DNA of 64,000 bases, taken from positions 496,001 to 560,000 of the forward strand of contig JABVXU010000005.1 of assembly GCA_013365365.1 (NCBI GenBank), given 5' to 3'. Position 1 is the first letter of the stretch; each line of letters starts with the position of its first letter. The notes under the pieces are model-generated. The model saw only the letters and a program-made list of their open reading frames with translations. It was not told the DNA's origin and did no database searches. Shown piece after piece: positions 1-12,526 of this stretch. The translations under genes were made by a program, and so were the position numbers. This stretch comes from Cruorifilaria tuberocauda (taxonomy: Eukaryota; Nematoda; Chromadorea; Rhabditida; Onchocercidae).

Positions 1-369
1 ATTAATTTTACAAACAAGGCACATCTACAAAATGTCATGATATAGATCTTGCATAGTTGCGATGCAGCTAGATTCGAACAAAACCGAGATTTTAAAATAA
101 ATGCATGAATAGATCTATTGAAGCCCTGATTTAAGAATATGTATTTCCCAAAGAGCGTTTATTTAAAAGAATTTCAGATGTTCAAAAACAGCAGTTTTTA
201 TTTTTCAACTGCTCCTCTTAGAAGTAGCTTATTTGATATGTAAGCGGAAATTTTTCCTTGAATTTCAGACATAAAAGATGAGATAATCGAGCAAATCTTG
301 TAAGAAGTTGAAAGAAACACCATTTATTTAAAAATATAAATAGCTAAAACTTGAATTGTAATTACTTAC
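1..369. other. Left edge, no placed exon
   Basis: This stretch follows the GTAAGT donor at 369 of the minus-strand NDUFA11-like gene and is probably intron. A minus-strand AG near 283 would open a short reading frame of about ten residues, but this is too weak to call the terminal exon. Confidence 0.4.
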
Positions 370-2513
370 TTATGGTGGCAAATACGATCCCTGCTGCAGT
401 AGATGCATAAATATGGTTCATGAAATCGTCTCTATGTCTGATCATTGATGCACCGCTCAATGTCATACCCCATGTGAAGGCCAGTGTAGCTGAAGTGCAA
501 CCGTTTTTAAAAAACTAAAGATAAAATTCGAAAAACAAAAGATTATCAATCAAATGAATCTTGAAAAGTTCAGATATTTTAGTTTTTTTTTGCGGGTGAA
601 ATTAAAACCAGATCCTAGATAGTTAAGCCGCTGAAAGCATCATGTTCCGATAATGGACTACGCTTGAAATATGATTGATCACCTGAATCACAATAATTTT
701 TCCGCTCTTCAGCCACCTCTGCGAAGGACAGTGATGGATAGATTTCACCAAAAATTAAACTTTCCCAAAATTGAACAAAAATGTAATATTATTCGCAAAA
801 AAACTCTCAAAAAGTTAGAAAAGAATAGAATGCTAGAGAACCTGGAGTCGGCAACAGTTTAAAATATGTCCTCATTATTGACATCGGCGTGACTGGCACA
901 GGAAGTACATTGTGACCTCGAATATGTAAACCAGTGTAGGGAATTACTGAAAAGAGCAACACGCATCACGACAACGCTACATTTAAACTATCATTTATCT
1001 GCATTGTTTTAAAGCACGCTCTTTATTCATTCATTCATTTATTCATTTATACCCTGACTTTTATAGAAGATGCAGGTAAATGATTTCTAAACCGCAATAA
1101 AAATGTTTACGAACATCAAGATAGTTAAAAAAAATACTTACAAATGAAAGCCGTATACTGTACACACGCCAATCCTTTTATTAAAGGATCTTCGTTGAGT
1201 GGAGAATTGAAAAATCGTAACGGTTTTGGCACCCACCACGGTGTTTGAGGTCTAGCCTAAATAGAAAATTTTCTTCCATACATAAAAATGCGATGCACCA
1301 TTATGATCGTTCTAAAAAATTATCTTGAACTGCATGTCCTCCATTATTCTTTTCCAGTTGGCTTCACAATTTTTTAAGCAAAAATTATCTTTAATTCTCT
1401 AAAAATTTAACTCTAAAAATTATCTTTAAGCAAAAATAATACAATTATATGGAGAAAATTTGCAAACGATATACTTATAAGAAATTCAACATTTTTCATT
1501 AAATGACTTGCCAGATATTCATGATAATTGTTGTTGGCGCGCATTACTTTCAAGCCCTGATAATGAGGCCATGGTCCTTCAGTTAACTCATATTTTGCAG
1601 CGATATCCTTGTACTGCGTGGAGTTTTTGTACAGCTGAATGATAAGAAATGAATGAAGCAAAAATATGATGTTGCAAAACAATTTATAATTTTAAACACT
1701 TAAAAAATATTTTATATATTATGTAACAATTCCAAAGGAAGCTCGATAACGACTACTGCTCACTTTTCTCTCATATAGATACTCAGATTGAGTATTACAT
1801 TGTTAAATACTTATAATGATGTAAAAATTTGATACATTCTCATTTCGTACGTATTATCATCGCGCAATCACACTGGAAGTCTTTTTTCCTTAACTCTTAT
1901 CAATAATTCGAGCTCATTCCAAAATATTTTGAATGACAACTATTTTTGATAATGTGCAATAACCTACTTTATTCATAAACTCTTCATAATTCCCTGGTTG
2001 ATCACTTTTCTGTGTCAAATTGCGATGTCGTGTTGAATCGAGACCCATCGGGCCGGCAAGAGAAGTTCCATCGGGCACTTTAGGATCATAACTGAAAATA
2101 TAGTCATAATAGCAATTGCAGGAATTAACAGAATCGTTTATCGTTTGAATCTGTATTATAAATTGAGGTTTTTTTTACAAAATTTCAAACTTATGTTAAA
2201 ACTAACTATTCTGGGTCCTGTTCTCTTAGCTGTGGTCTAGCTAGCCGCATCACACCGTCTTCCGTTATTTTATCTGTCCACCCCAATTCGGTCCACCATA
2301 TCTTACGTGTCTTGCTTCTGAATAAAGAGAGTGTTAAGAAGGAAGACATAAGAATTCCCTGCTTGAAAATCCAAATGCAGTAGATCAAAGATATGAATAA
2401 TAAACAAACGGGTCACGCTGTTCCCAACGTTTATTCCACGCACCGATCCAAGGTGGTCTGGATGCCGTATAGGTAGCCCGCAACGGTTCATCATGTTTTT
2501 CTGATTCAGTCAT
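370..2513 (-). CDS. NDUFA11/Tim17-like mitochondrial protein, 3' end outside the window
   Basis: Eight predicted exons on the minus strand: 2406-2513 (ATG at 2513), 2207-2310 (or 2317), 1968-2091, 1491-1634, 1142-1256, 842-946, 683-718 and 370-489. Phases agree if exon 4 stops at the GTTGAA donor near 1490 and exon 2 starts at 2310. The last exon ends at a GTAAGT donor, so the C-terminus lies beyond the left edge or in an exon I could not place in 1-369. The last exon encodes a short hydrophobic stretch (FTWGMTLSGASMI, then RHRDD, then an Ala/Gly-rich helix). This resembles the part of complex I subunit NDUFA11 (B14.7), a Tim17/22/23-family inner-membrane protein, that reads VREKPDDPLNYFLGG in vertebrates. 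The roughly 240 residues before it are charged, rich in W and P, and not found in vertebrate NDUFA11. The family call is moderate; another Tim17-type protein is possible. Confidence 0.55.
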
Positions 2514-4727
2514 AACGATGTCAAATTCTAAAATGCAAAATTTTCATTTTTTTTACATACATCGTTAATCCAAATAACTCATGCGACTACAGATTTATTC
2601 TTGCAGTCAAAGAAGAAGAAGAATTCTCTGAAATCAACAGTTAAAATTAACACATCAAGTTGGTGAGAAGGTCCAATCACCTCACAACTATCTGTAAAAC
2701 CTCACTGCACCGCACCAACTAGCAATGTGCTAACACTTACAATCACCATCGATGAAAACATTAAATCTCTTCTCGCTACGCTCAGCAGTCGACGAATTCT
2801 GATAACAAATAGTGTATCATCACGAATTATATTATCATGGATCGTGATAACGTGATTAACATTTTCACTGTCATGTTTTAAGCAGGGACAATATGGCCAA
2901 ATAGTGAAATGAAAATTTTCTGTGATCATCAAGTTCTTTACAGAAAATCACAAATGATTTAACAAAAACGGAAAGTTTTCTTCAGTTAAAAAATTCGAAA
3001 TTAAGAAATTGAAAAGAAGCAAAATGGGAAAATCTTCCAGATAGAATTTTAGCAGAATTTTATGTGGGAATGAATGAAGCATGAGATAAGCACTATGTCA
3101 TCCATCTATTCATAAGCAATAAATAAACTGCCAAATAGCTATTGATTACTATCAATTAATTGTGATAAAAATATGCTTTCTTCTCAAAAGTTGATACAGT
3201 TACAAGTAAAAATCCATTCAGTATTTATCCTGGACATATATACTATTATGTATTGAACTTGCTGAAATGATATTTGGTTACTTTGGACTAAATCATTTTG
3301 CATATAACTGATTGATTCCGACTATAAACAATAGATTATCTATGATAGCAAGCAAATATCTTTTTTTGTTTCAAAAGCTTTTAAATTAAAAAATAAATTT
3401 AAGCTTGAAATTAATTTCTAGAAAAAGTATTAAACTTTATCGGAGAAAACGGAATCTCACCTTCAATATCTGGAACTTGAAACTCTCATGTATTATCATG
3501 AGTCAAAGGAAGCAAGCGTAAAATCTTTTTTGTACGTTATGAGTAGGAACTGGAAGCTCAAGCGGGAGAAAAAGTAAAACTCAGAATAGTAATCATCATT
3601 TAGGTGCAGAGTTCAGAGCACATGCATGCAGCATTAGCTAAAGCTATGTTGCTGCAAGGAAAATTACAAGGATTGATTGATGTGGAAAGGATGATTAATT
3701 GTTAATTTGGTTATGCCATTACGCAGAAACAACGTGTGTGGTCTTGGACATCCTCCTCCTCCTCCTCCATCTCTCCCTCCCACTCATCCTCATCGATAGT
3801 TATCCTGACATTGTGGTGTTATGCCGGGGATCCTGCATATCTTCCCACGATGATATCTCGATACATACAGATGAGGTCAAAGGTTATCATTAAGTGGATA
3901 GTGTTCCGCAGAATAACAAAACGATCTCCATACGCCGGTGGCATCGTTGGAATTTTCCAATTCGTTCGGTAATACGACGATAAATTTGAACCAATGTTTA
4001 TAAATATTGTCAAGAATATGAACAAAGGGTTATTCCGACTGATGTGGCTTTAAGACTTACTTTCTTGACATCAAGGATTTTTTGGTGGATAAAAATGCTT
4101 CCGTAAAAGAATCCTAGAAATGATCGCGGGACAGAAAAGAAGGCAAGAAAATGGAATAAGATGATGATAAGTCGAGAGTGATATGAAGTAGTCGAGAGCG
4201 TAAGTCCGAATAAAGTAATCAGTAATCGAGAATGACAACCTAATTTATATTCGGCCATGCAATTTAGTCCAACAAACAACCGCTGTTTTGCACGTCTACT
4301 TCACTGGAAATGAATGCGGATCAGATCGATGACTGCGATCATAAACTATGTGATAATAAGCAATTTAAACTTAAAGCATGATGCATTCGTTTTCGAGACT
4401 TCTCTGTCTTGTAAACTTGTAACCCGTTTTAAAATCGTATTAGATATCGTATTGCACGGATAGTAATCTGTAGGTTTGATAGCTAATTATTTATATATTA
4501 TATATGTTTGATATCATGTAATTATAGATGTGTTTTTGAGAGATTTCTTCCCGGATGTATTCTAAAATTACGCCAACTCCTTTGGCTAATTGTGCGGCAA
4601 ACGGTTGAATTTTAGAATTCACAGATAATAATTTTCCTTATTTTGTGATTAACAGTAATCGACGAGAAAGTGATAACCTTTGGAAGAGCAGTTTCGACTT
4701 ACAAAATATTTAATCCATTTAACTGAA
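2514..4727. other. Intergenic region between divergent genes
   Basis: This region holds the upstream sequences of the minus-strand NDUFA11-like gene and the plus-strand secreted Cys-rich gene. Around 3740-3790 there is a pyrimidine-rich run of CCT/TCC triplets. Open frames here are short, lack splice-consistent neighbours and look non-coding. No tRNA-like T-loop was seen. Confidence 0.5.
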
Positions 4728-5978
4728 ATGGGACATTTTCTAATTCTAATATCTATTCATACTTCAACGATTTTATTATTTGGGATTCAATACAATACCT
4801 GCGCTTCCCTTCCAATTACCAATGAAGGTAAGCTTTCAGTATATGTACAAAAGTTTCAGAAAAAAACTTTGAAGCACTGATATTTTGGATTGCTTCAAAG
4901 TTTTCTTTGATATTTTAGGATTTACTGAGTTTAGGTTGGCTTTCATATCATCCTATCGAAAACATTTACTAATTAATCTTCGTAGTATCTTTATTATTTT
5001 TGATTCGAACAGATTTTTAGAAGAAATTTAGTCGGAACTTTCTAAATCCAGCTGACGTGAACTACTGCATTCAAAGAACGTTATTGCGTTATTTGATCCG
5101 TCGATAGAATATTAATTAAAATTTTTGAAGAGCATGAAATTTGCTTTCTCTTCCTCTTAGTGGTGGCACAATGTTGTTCTAAGGAATACGTTGAATGCTG
5201 CGCAGAATCAGTTGATTTTGCGAAACCACTCCGTTGCAACGGTATGAAGTTAGGAACAAGAATTAACGTGACCTTATGCATCCAAAACGCAATGCATGGA
5301 GAACATCAACCAATGCTTAATCTTACAGGTCATTTTTTATTCATCTCAACTATTTACGATTCCTCAACTATTCATATGCCACATTTATAATACTAACTGT
5401 TGTTATTTTTAGTCTGACTTGATGATCCACATTTTGATTTTATTGATGACTCGAAAATGAAGCACAGAACTATGAACTTAAATTTAATACTTTAGACAAG
5501 AGATGGATATCTAATGAATTGTAATCTGTATTACAGATACGGTGTGTTGTGATGTATTTGCTGATGATGATAACGATCAGAAGGAACACTGTCTTACAGA
5601 ATGTATAACGGTGATGCAGATACCTGCTCTTAGAAATGACAAAAAATTGAAAAGAATCAAAGAATGCAGACGAGTAAATCCACTCTATAAAGTAATTCTT
5701 AAATTCTCGATTTCCAAAGTTATTCCACGAATCTTTTGAAGCTCATACAAAATGTTAATTAAATATAATTCCAGACACATCAGAATGTAGGAAAGAGAAT
5801 ATCATTACATTACTGATTTAATTTCACTTCAATCTATTATCAAAATAATCGTTATAAAAATAGTATAATCTCAAAATAACGAAATTCCCAATCGCAACAG
5901 TGTCAAAAAAAAAACTAATTGTTCATTTAGGCTTGTTCTGAATATAAAATAACTTATGGCTTCAATAAGAATAAGTGA
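4728..5978 (+). CDS. Secreted cysteine-rich protein, DB-module-like
   Basis: Four exons with fully consistent phases: 4728-4827, 5161-5328, 5537-5691 and 5931-5978 (stop TGA), giving 156 residues. The start is the ATG at 4728, because the frame upstream has only a TTG. Residues 1 to about 25 form a hydrophobic signal peptide with no later membrane segment, so the product is probably secreted. The mature part has CC pairs in exons 2 and 3 (QCCSK, ECCAE, VCCDV), then spaced Cys (HCLTEC, ECRR, KACSEY), and two N-glycosylation sequons (NVT, NLT). Such CC...C...C spacing in short secreted nematode proteins recalls the DB module (Pfam PF01682), but I cannot confirm a match without a profile search. 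An AATAAA at 6074 could serve as polyadenylation signal. Function unknown; an extracellular disulphide-rich role is inferred. Confidence 0.7.
4863..4904. repeat. Perfect intronic inverted repeat (14-bp arms)
   Basis: The left arm AAAACTTTGAAGCA (4863-4876) and right arm TGCTTCAAAGTTTT (4891-4904) are exact reverse complements around a 14-nt loop. It lies 35 bases inside intron 1 of the secreted Cys-rich gene. Confidence 0.8.
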
Positions 5979-7584
5979 AATCACAGTCATTAAAAATTAA
6001 CCGTAAATAAGGTCATCGGCATGCTGATTAATCTAAAAAGAAATGCTAAGATTAGATGTGTTCATTTTTAGCAAATAAATTAATTACTATTATTATTAAT
6101 GATTTCTTGGGAATTAATGCTGATGATTTTTTTTTGGGAACAAATGAAATAATTACAGTGTTTCAACCGGTGTATACAATGGCTGCACAACAGAAATGAT
6201 ATTGAAGCATTAGATTTCGAGCAAGAATGCTCTATAAAATTGAAAATGTTACCAGGGAAAGTGTACATTGGTCCCGAAATTAAATGACCAAATTTTAATT
6301 TAATTCCTTCAAGTACTTTTCAAACATCAATTGAATTGTTTTTAGATGTTATTGAAAAATTTATAATTGTATGTTATATGTTTTAAAGAAACATATAGTC
6401 AGTCCAATCTAATAAATATATTGATTCAAATCTTCTAGAGCAGTAAATGACTTCGAGAAAGTTTTCATTTGAATAATTTATTCCATGTAATGTTGTTAAA
6501 GAATGTAAACAGATCTAGTTCCAAGTTCTTAAATTGTTTTAAAGGTTAAAGGTTTGAAGGTATATCATCATAACCCGTTCCTTCCACTCTCAAATACACA
6601 AACTGCTCCTCCTCTAAAACAGACGTGGAATCACGTAACTCTATTAATAACTCTTTGATAAAAACTTATTAATGAAGCAATTCACATAGCACAAGAAAAT
6701 GAGAGAGAAGCATTATTTGTGAAAGCATGAACCATCATAATATTCAGAAGATAAATTCTTCAAGTTAACCCGTTCCCAATTCTTCAAGTTGACCTGTTCC
6801 CATGTTCCCATGTATGACATCATCGAATATAAACGCAAGTATCCATAGAATTAACCAATCAGTTGCAGCTGACGCATTCTGTTCTCCATCCCTCGCCCAC
6901 TATTTTCCTTTTACTCTTCACGTCCACTTCGTTTTATTTTCATTTTGTTGCGCAGTATTTCCAACTGATAACTGATATCCACTGTATTCAATTCATCATT
7001 TCAGATTGCTGTTTCATTCATTTCTCATCGTCTATTTTCTGTTTTTCTAAACTTGGTAAGTATTGCCGATGAGACGTACGTGAAATTAAACGTTTTTTGT
7101 GCTCGTTTTTGTGATATGTATTCGTTCTTCTTAAAATAGACTGATTTCTAAAAGCATTCCTTTCCGGTTTATTTCTTCTTTCTTTATGATACAGAAATGT
7201 TGTGGGCATGAACCTGCACAATGCTCTCAGAAGTGGATATAACTCTTGATGCAACAAGATTCATCCTTTTTACGGAAATGTTAAACGGGAGAAATGTGCT
7301 AGATAGAAATATCTTTTTCCAGGCACTTGTTCACTTGACGTTGAAATAAGAGGAACTGTAAAGGAACGAAATGATTGCTTATCAAAATTTCAAATGATTT
7401 ATTTGATTTGATGTGTCTAAAAGTGAGGATGAAACACTGGGGAAATGATCCATTTTATTTTATATCCTCATAGGCATTTCATTCAATTCATGGATCTCAT
7501 AATCTCATAATCGTTGCTTTGTGAAAGGTTCCTTGTGATAGAATTGTCAGCCATCATTTCCACCAAGTCATATAACTCTCAGGA
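5979..7584. other. Intergenic region; possible 5' untranslated exon of GCLM
   Basis: No protein-coding exon is supported. A strong donor (ACTTG followed by GTAAGTATT at 7056) comes after a pyrimidine-rich stretch at 6860-7055. That stretch could be an untranslated first exon of the GCLM gene, cis-spliced to the AG at 7581-7582. Trans-splicing at that AG is the alternative. Confidence 0.35.
7581..7582 (+). promoter_or_regulatory. Splice (possibly trans-splice) acceptor 2 nt before the GCLM start
   Basis: The AG of TATAACTCTCAG lies two bases before the ATG at 7585. Nematode spliced-leader acceptors are often this close to the start codon, so this supports 7585 as the true start. A cis-splice from the donor at 7056 would use the same site. 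Confidence 0.5.
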
Positions 7585-9463
7585 ATGTCTGCGAATGTTA
7601 ATTTGTCATCGATGGAGATCATGTCGCAGGTCCAAAAATCTCCAGCAGTACGCCTTAATACTGGAAATATTCAGCGGCATCAGAAATTGTTCCAACAAAT
7701 GTTCAAAAATTCAGCGGAAGAACTTGTAGCTGCGCTCGAACATCAACTTGATGGACCGAATGGTCCGGATTTAGAGATAAGGTTGGTCTTATTGTGATTT
7801 ATGGATCTCAGAAATTGGAAATTAAGCATTCATCAATAGTTACATTTCCTCAAAGCGATGAACTTCAAGCGAACAAGAATTTCAGTGAAAAAATATTATT
7901 GTCTGGTATTAAAAAGGAAGGAGTGTTTTAGACCGGATGGTACAATAATGCTTGCTCGTGATTCAGAAAACTGCCGTCTAAATACCATAGAAAAGGCCGA
8001 TATGAAGATAACTTTGAAAGTTCGTCTTTTATCTTCATTGATTTAAGACGAAAGAATGTGACAAGCTCCCAGTTTTTTTGCGACTTAAAAAAATCGTTGA
8101 GATTTCTATATAAAAAGAGCCCTCTGTATAAATGTTTAAATTTATTATAGGACATTGGAATTCAATTCTTAAAATGAAGAAATAGAATTGTAGGTATTTA
8201 TGTCTTCATTAGACATAAAACAAGTGGAAGAAAGCATCAACACAGCTTTGCAGGAGACAAATACCAAATCTATTTCTCAGCTGATCATTGCTTTTCCTCC
8301 GGATGATAAATTGGTATTTTTTTTCTGAGACGATTTTAATACAATTTTTGGGTCTTAGTCTTATTTCTTGGCTTCGTTTATGATTACATTTCAGTTCCAA
8401 AATGAAAATTAAAAATGTTTCTTTTTGTTTTCTCAGTGGAGGAGACATCATTAAAATGGTTATAATTCGCATAAAATATTTACAGAATAGAATGTATTGT
8501 CAGATATTGCTTCCTTATTCAATATTTTCAAATGCTTAAAATATAGAAATAAAGAGATTTAACAGAATATAGATCCATCGGTACCTTCTCAAGTGGAACA
8601 GTGGCTATCGCAAATCCTGCCGTTTTGGAGACAATTGGAAACCTTGGTGAGGATTCATAAAGTAAATACATTGGGTGTAGCGGATCTGGACTATGAGCAG
8701 TTAAAAGCACTTTATGAATCCACGAATGATTATCGACCGATGATTGACCATTACAATACTGAACACTGTTGTACGGTTTGTTTTTTGCATTTCCTATTTT
8801 TTTGTATTTATATATCTTAATTTAAACCTATTGAAAACTAGATTAAATTTAATATAATGATTAACAGGTTCCTCCTGAATTACGTGAATATGCGAAACAG
8901 AAGGACATTCAGCTGCTAACTCATAATGATCCAAACTTATGCAGTATCAGTGAAAGATTAGTTTCTACTACCAAAAAACTATTCGGGAATGAACAATTCG
9001 ATCTTCTCTTCATTGCGAGGTTTTTTTCAATTTTATTATTATTTGTACAAATCACTATTCTTCTTAGATAATAATAATAATAATAATCAGCGGCGATTTA
9101 CATAAATATAAGACGATTTAAGATACAAAGTTATTTTATGTTAGAGAAAAACTTATTTTATACCGCGGCAGGAACTGCTAACATTTTACTATCATCGTTG
9201 TTATCTTACTTTGTGGTCAGTCAACTGCTAGTAATATAGAACATTCATAAATCTGTGCCGTATTTTTCCGTCTCGAAACCAGCGGCTTCTCAATCATAAT
9301 ACTATTCATTTCCTCATAAAACATTGCAAATATTGAATAAAAAGAATGGTTTATAAGATTAATAGAAACTAATGATTACAGGCTCACGATATGGTTGCGA
9401 AGCCGTTCAATAATCGTCGGAAAAGGTTATATCCTAAAGTTCCTTAGGAATATTCCTTATTGA
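7585..9463 (+). CDS. gclm: Glutamate-cysteine ligase modifier (regulatory) subunit
   Basis: Six exons with consistent phases: 7585-7781, 7932-8019, 8194-8313, 8566-8775, 8868-9019 and 9382-9463 (TGA), giving 282 residues against 274 for human GCLM. GCLM is an aldo/keto-reductase-fold partner that binds the catalytic subunit of glutamate-cysteine ligase and lowers its feedback inhibition by glutathione, the rate-limiting step of glutathione synthesis in the cytosol. Collinear matches to the human protein are clear: LNTGN near the N-terminus (human LQTGN), EKADMKIT in exon 2 (human DEREEMKVS), the strand IIAFPP (human IIASPP), PFWRQLETLV, VADLDYEQLKALY, VPPELREYAKQKDIQLL followed by THNDP (near-identical), and the C-terminal RSIIVGKGYILK (human RGIIKSKGYILQ). 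The exon 2 donor is a weak GTTCGT, chosen because it restores frame and homology. No catalytic subunit is in the window. Confidence 0.93.
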
Positions 9464-10916
9464 CAAACATTTCATTTTTGAAACCATATTCTTTACATAT
9501 GTACATAGATAGAGATTATGATGGTGTAGAAATAGATAAATTTGTTGGTGAAGGTGCTATGAACACTTTGTAATTATTCGTACTGTGATCTAAATATAAC
9601 ATAAAAGATTAGAACGGTTCAGAAACTGATAACATCAGACTCTTTCGATAAATGCATTCCTTATGTGCGATGTGAAAGTTTCACTGATAGACGTTTCGGA
9701 TCGGATAATCGGATTATGATTTTAGAAATAGATTTAAATCGTGTCTGTTCAGTAGTTTAACTTATTCATTTATTCCTTTAAATTAGAATTCCTCTCGAAT
9801 CCTTCATATCAAGTGTTTATATCATTTCGAACAAATCACTTGCAACCCATTTCTTAGACCTATTGTTTAAGTATTGTAGAACCTATTGTTTAAGCATGAT
9901 TTCTGTTTTAAATACTTACTATATTTCGAACATTTTAGTTTTAGCACAAAATTCTGCTCCGTTTGCTGATATCGCTCAATTTTTATTTAATTACTATGAG
10001 TTAGTAGGTTTTTTCTCTTTTATTGTATACTTTAGTGTTTATATTCGACGCGTTCTATATTCTGTAGGTTTCAGAAAATCACAAATGTTTCACTTCAGAA
10101 GAATGGAAAGTTAATATTCTGTAAAATCTCATGGATTTTATTTAAGCAAATAAGATTTATTGTTAATCATTGCATTTAGATAAACATTTCCTAGATTTTG
10201 AACACGACAAATACTAGACATAAAACGCAATACCTATTCAAAGATTACGACATCTGATCAGATTGCCTCCGTTAATTCTGGATGCAGACTGTACTTATAT
10301 TGTTATTCGTCTGCACCCCCTAAAAACATTTTTATATGCCCAATTTCTCTTTTGAGGAGGATGCATATTTTCAATTAATATAAAAGTGAATCTAGTTGTT
10401 ATTGTAACCACACAAAGTTAATAATATTATGTGTTCCCACCATACAATTTATTTATGAAATAATTCATTTAAAAGAGACCAAAATATTACCACTAAATAA
10501 TGGTTTGCCTGAAGATATCACAGCTTCCAAATATTCAGTAATTCTAGTCTGTCTATTATTTTGCTTATGAATTCATGCAGTTGCTAATTTAAGAATATCA
10601 AAAATTGACACAACGAGTATCTCCCCGGCCGAAGGTATCGATGTTGCAAATTTTTAATTCATAAAGAAATGAAATAAAAAGAAATCTCATAAAGGGATTA
10701 TTTTCACCAAGAAATTTGAATATCTGAACATAAATGAAATACCCGTTATGCATTACATGTTTACTCATTAAACGTTGATAACTAATTATTCAACATCGAC
10801 GGATATAGGACATCTCATGCGAAGATGAAAATGCTAAGTAAGGATAAGTTCCCTCAAATGCATAAAAAATCTTAAAAACTCCTAGAAAGTTGAAAGAGTT
10901 TAACAGTCTCACTGAC
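9464..10916. other. Intergenic region downstream of GCLM
   Basis: No splice-consistent coding sequence was found. An 83-codon open frame at 9863-10114 is aromatic-rich, reads like translated AT-rich DNA and has no recognisable domain. I saw no clear AATAAA close to the GCLM stop. Confidence 0.4.
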
Positions 10917-11116
10917 TTCTAGGAAATTTACAGCTCGACACAGTACAGATTAACACTTCCACGACGATAAACTCTACATTAAATCGTAGTAAATCTTCAG
11001 CTATTGTAGCAAAGCGGTTGCAAGCCGCCGGTCTAAGTTTTGTTTGCAACAAGCAATTACGTTGTGCAACGATAATGCTTTCATGCAACCTTGGTTGTCT
11101 TACGATGAAATTTAGT
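10917..11116 (+). other. Orphan coding-like stretch (exon or relic)
   Basis: One frame stays open from about 10917 to a stop near 11116. It is richer in G+C than its surroundings in the middle (GCAAAGCGGTTGCAAGCCGC). It reads Ser/Thr-rich, then NRSKSSAIVAKRLQAAGLSF, then Cys-containing. A TTTACAG acceptor precedes CTC at about 10933, and a possible GGTTGT donor lies near 11092. I found no partner exons and no family match. The KRLQAAGL string is loosely like helix-turn-helix linkers of Tc1-type transposases, but that is weak. It could be an isolated exon or a decayed mobile-element fragment. Confidence 0.3.
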
Positions 11117-11962
11117 TAATTAAAATTGGAAAAGATTTCTCAAAAATTTCAGCTGAAAAAACAAGTCTCCGGTGTATGATTTTATGATCCATAATTTCCT
11201 CTATAGCAAGATCAAAAATAGTGAGTTTACGACATCTCAGCTCTAACAACAGGAAAGTGAGGATGGAACTTTTGATGGGAATCGTGACCATATTTTTGAG
11301 TATCGGTATAAACCATTTTAACGAGAAGCACCTTCAATTGCTTTTTTTCTTTTTCATCGTATATCACTAAATTAAATATCCATAGTAGTCTCTTTATTTC
11401 TGAAAATGTTTTTCAATTCTTGCATTAAAGTAGCTTATCAATCTTTCGATTTCCCTAACTCTAAAATGGTTTGTTTAAATAACGATGAGTTCTTCAAAAG
11501 AGCGTAAAATCTGAGTTTTTCAACAAGAAATCTTAGACTAGAAATGGATGAAGAGAATGACAGATTTTCGATCCATAGCTTTTCAGATATGCATATTTCT
11601 TGAAGAACTCGTCATAGTAATCGTGTAGAAAAAGTTGTTTAAATTCTAATTTAGGGTATCACATAAATATCAAAAAGCAATTAATTCATTGTTTGTAATT
11701 TCTCGAGAAATCTAATCAATTACCTCATTTTTTTTTTGTTGCTGAAATCGCGAGGGAAAGTGAAGAGATTTGAGATTTGAAATCTATGTTCTGATCGTAA
11801 TACGTAAACAAAATTTGTGGATTCTTTATTTACAAGTTCGTCGATAGAATTATGAAAAAAAAACAGCAATAAAATCTCTTCACTGTTAGGAATTTGTCCC
11901 AAGGAGTGTAACGGGTCAATTAGAGGTTAGAATTCAGTCCCCTTTACCTTGCCCTATTGATA
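11117..11962. other. Intergenic region before the LTR relic
   Basis: AT-rich sequence with several homopolymer runs and no supported gene, RNA or structured repeat. Confidence 0.45.
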
Positions 11963-12276
11963 TGTGAAATTCTCCCACACAATGTTATAAAATAGTTAAT
12001 GTCAATGTATTAAGAATGTTACACTATTTTATATCAAATCTGTCCGAAAAAAAGTTTAAATGCCCAAGTTTAAGGTACAGCTCAAGCGTAACGGCTATCA
12101 TTTTATTTGACGTAAAAGACAACAGTTTGATTTCAGTTCACGCATCTGCTAAGCAGTTTAAATGGAGCAAGAGAAGCATACGATCAATCTTGGCTAAAAA
12201 AGCCTCCATCAAAAGACAACTATACAGATGAAGAGATATACTTCATGACGGAAGAAGAACAAATTGTTGCGGCCTG
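11963..12276 (+). repeat. Putative 5' LTR of the BEL/Pao relic
   Basis: It aligns over most of its length with 13180-13441, with indels, and begins TGTGAAATTC. A 71-codon open frame at 12016-12231 lies wholly within it and is not a gene. Confidence 0.6.
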
Positions 12277-12369
12277 TCAACGTAGCAATAAAGAACTGTG
12301 AACTCAGACCAAGAATCATCGCGGAGCAGTATCAGCGATGATCTTTCGAATACAGATGGAAGGGGAATC

Positions 12370-12526
12370 TTCGATGTATTCGGTCTTCAACCCATCCTTT
12401 ATAAACCGTTAAGCTATGAAAATCGAGAGGCCATTTATATGTATCTTGGGTTCGATGTATTCGGTCTTCAACCTATCCTTCATAAACAGTTAAGCTATGA
12501 AAATCGAGAGGTCATTTATATATAAG
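12370..12526 (+). repeat. 81-bp tandem duplication inside the LTR relic
   Basis: Two copies (12370-12450 and 12451-12526) start TTCGATGTATTCGGTCTTCA and end GAGAGGYCATTTATAT. The period of 81 is a multiple of three, so a common frame is kept through both copies (FDVFGLQPIL...LSYENRE). Confidence 0.85.

Noticed and set aside
4010..4279. 89-codon minus-strand hydrophobic open frame
   Set aside because: No splice sites in phase and no recognisable family; the hydrophobicity follows from T/A-rich composition.
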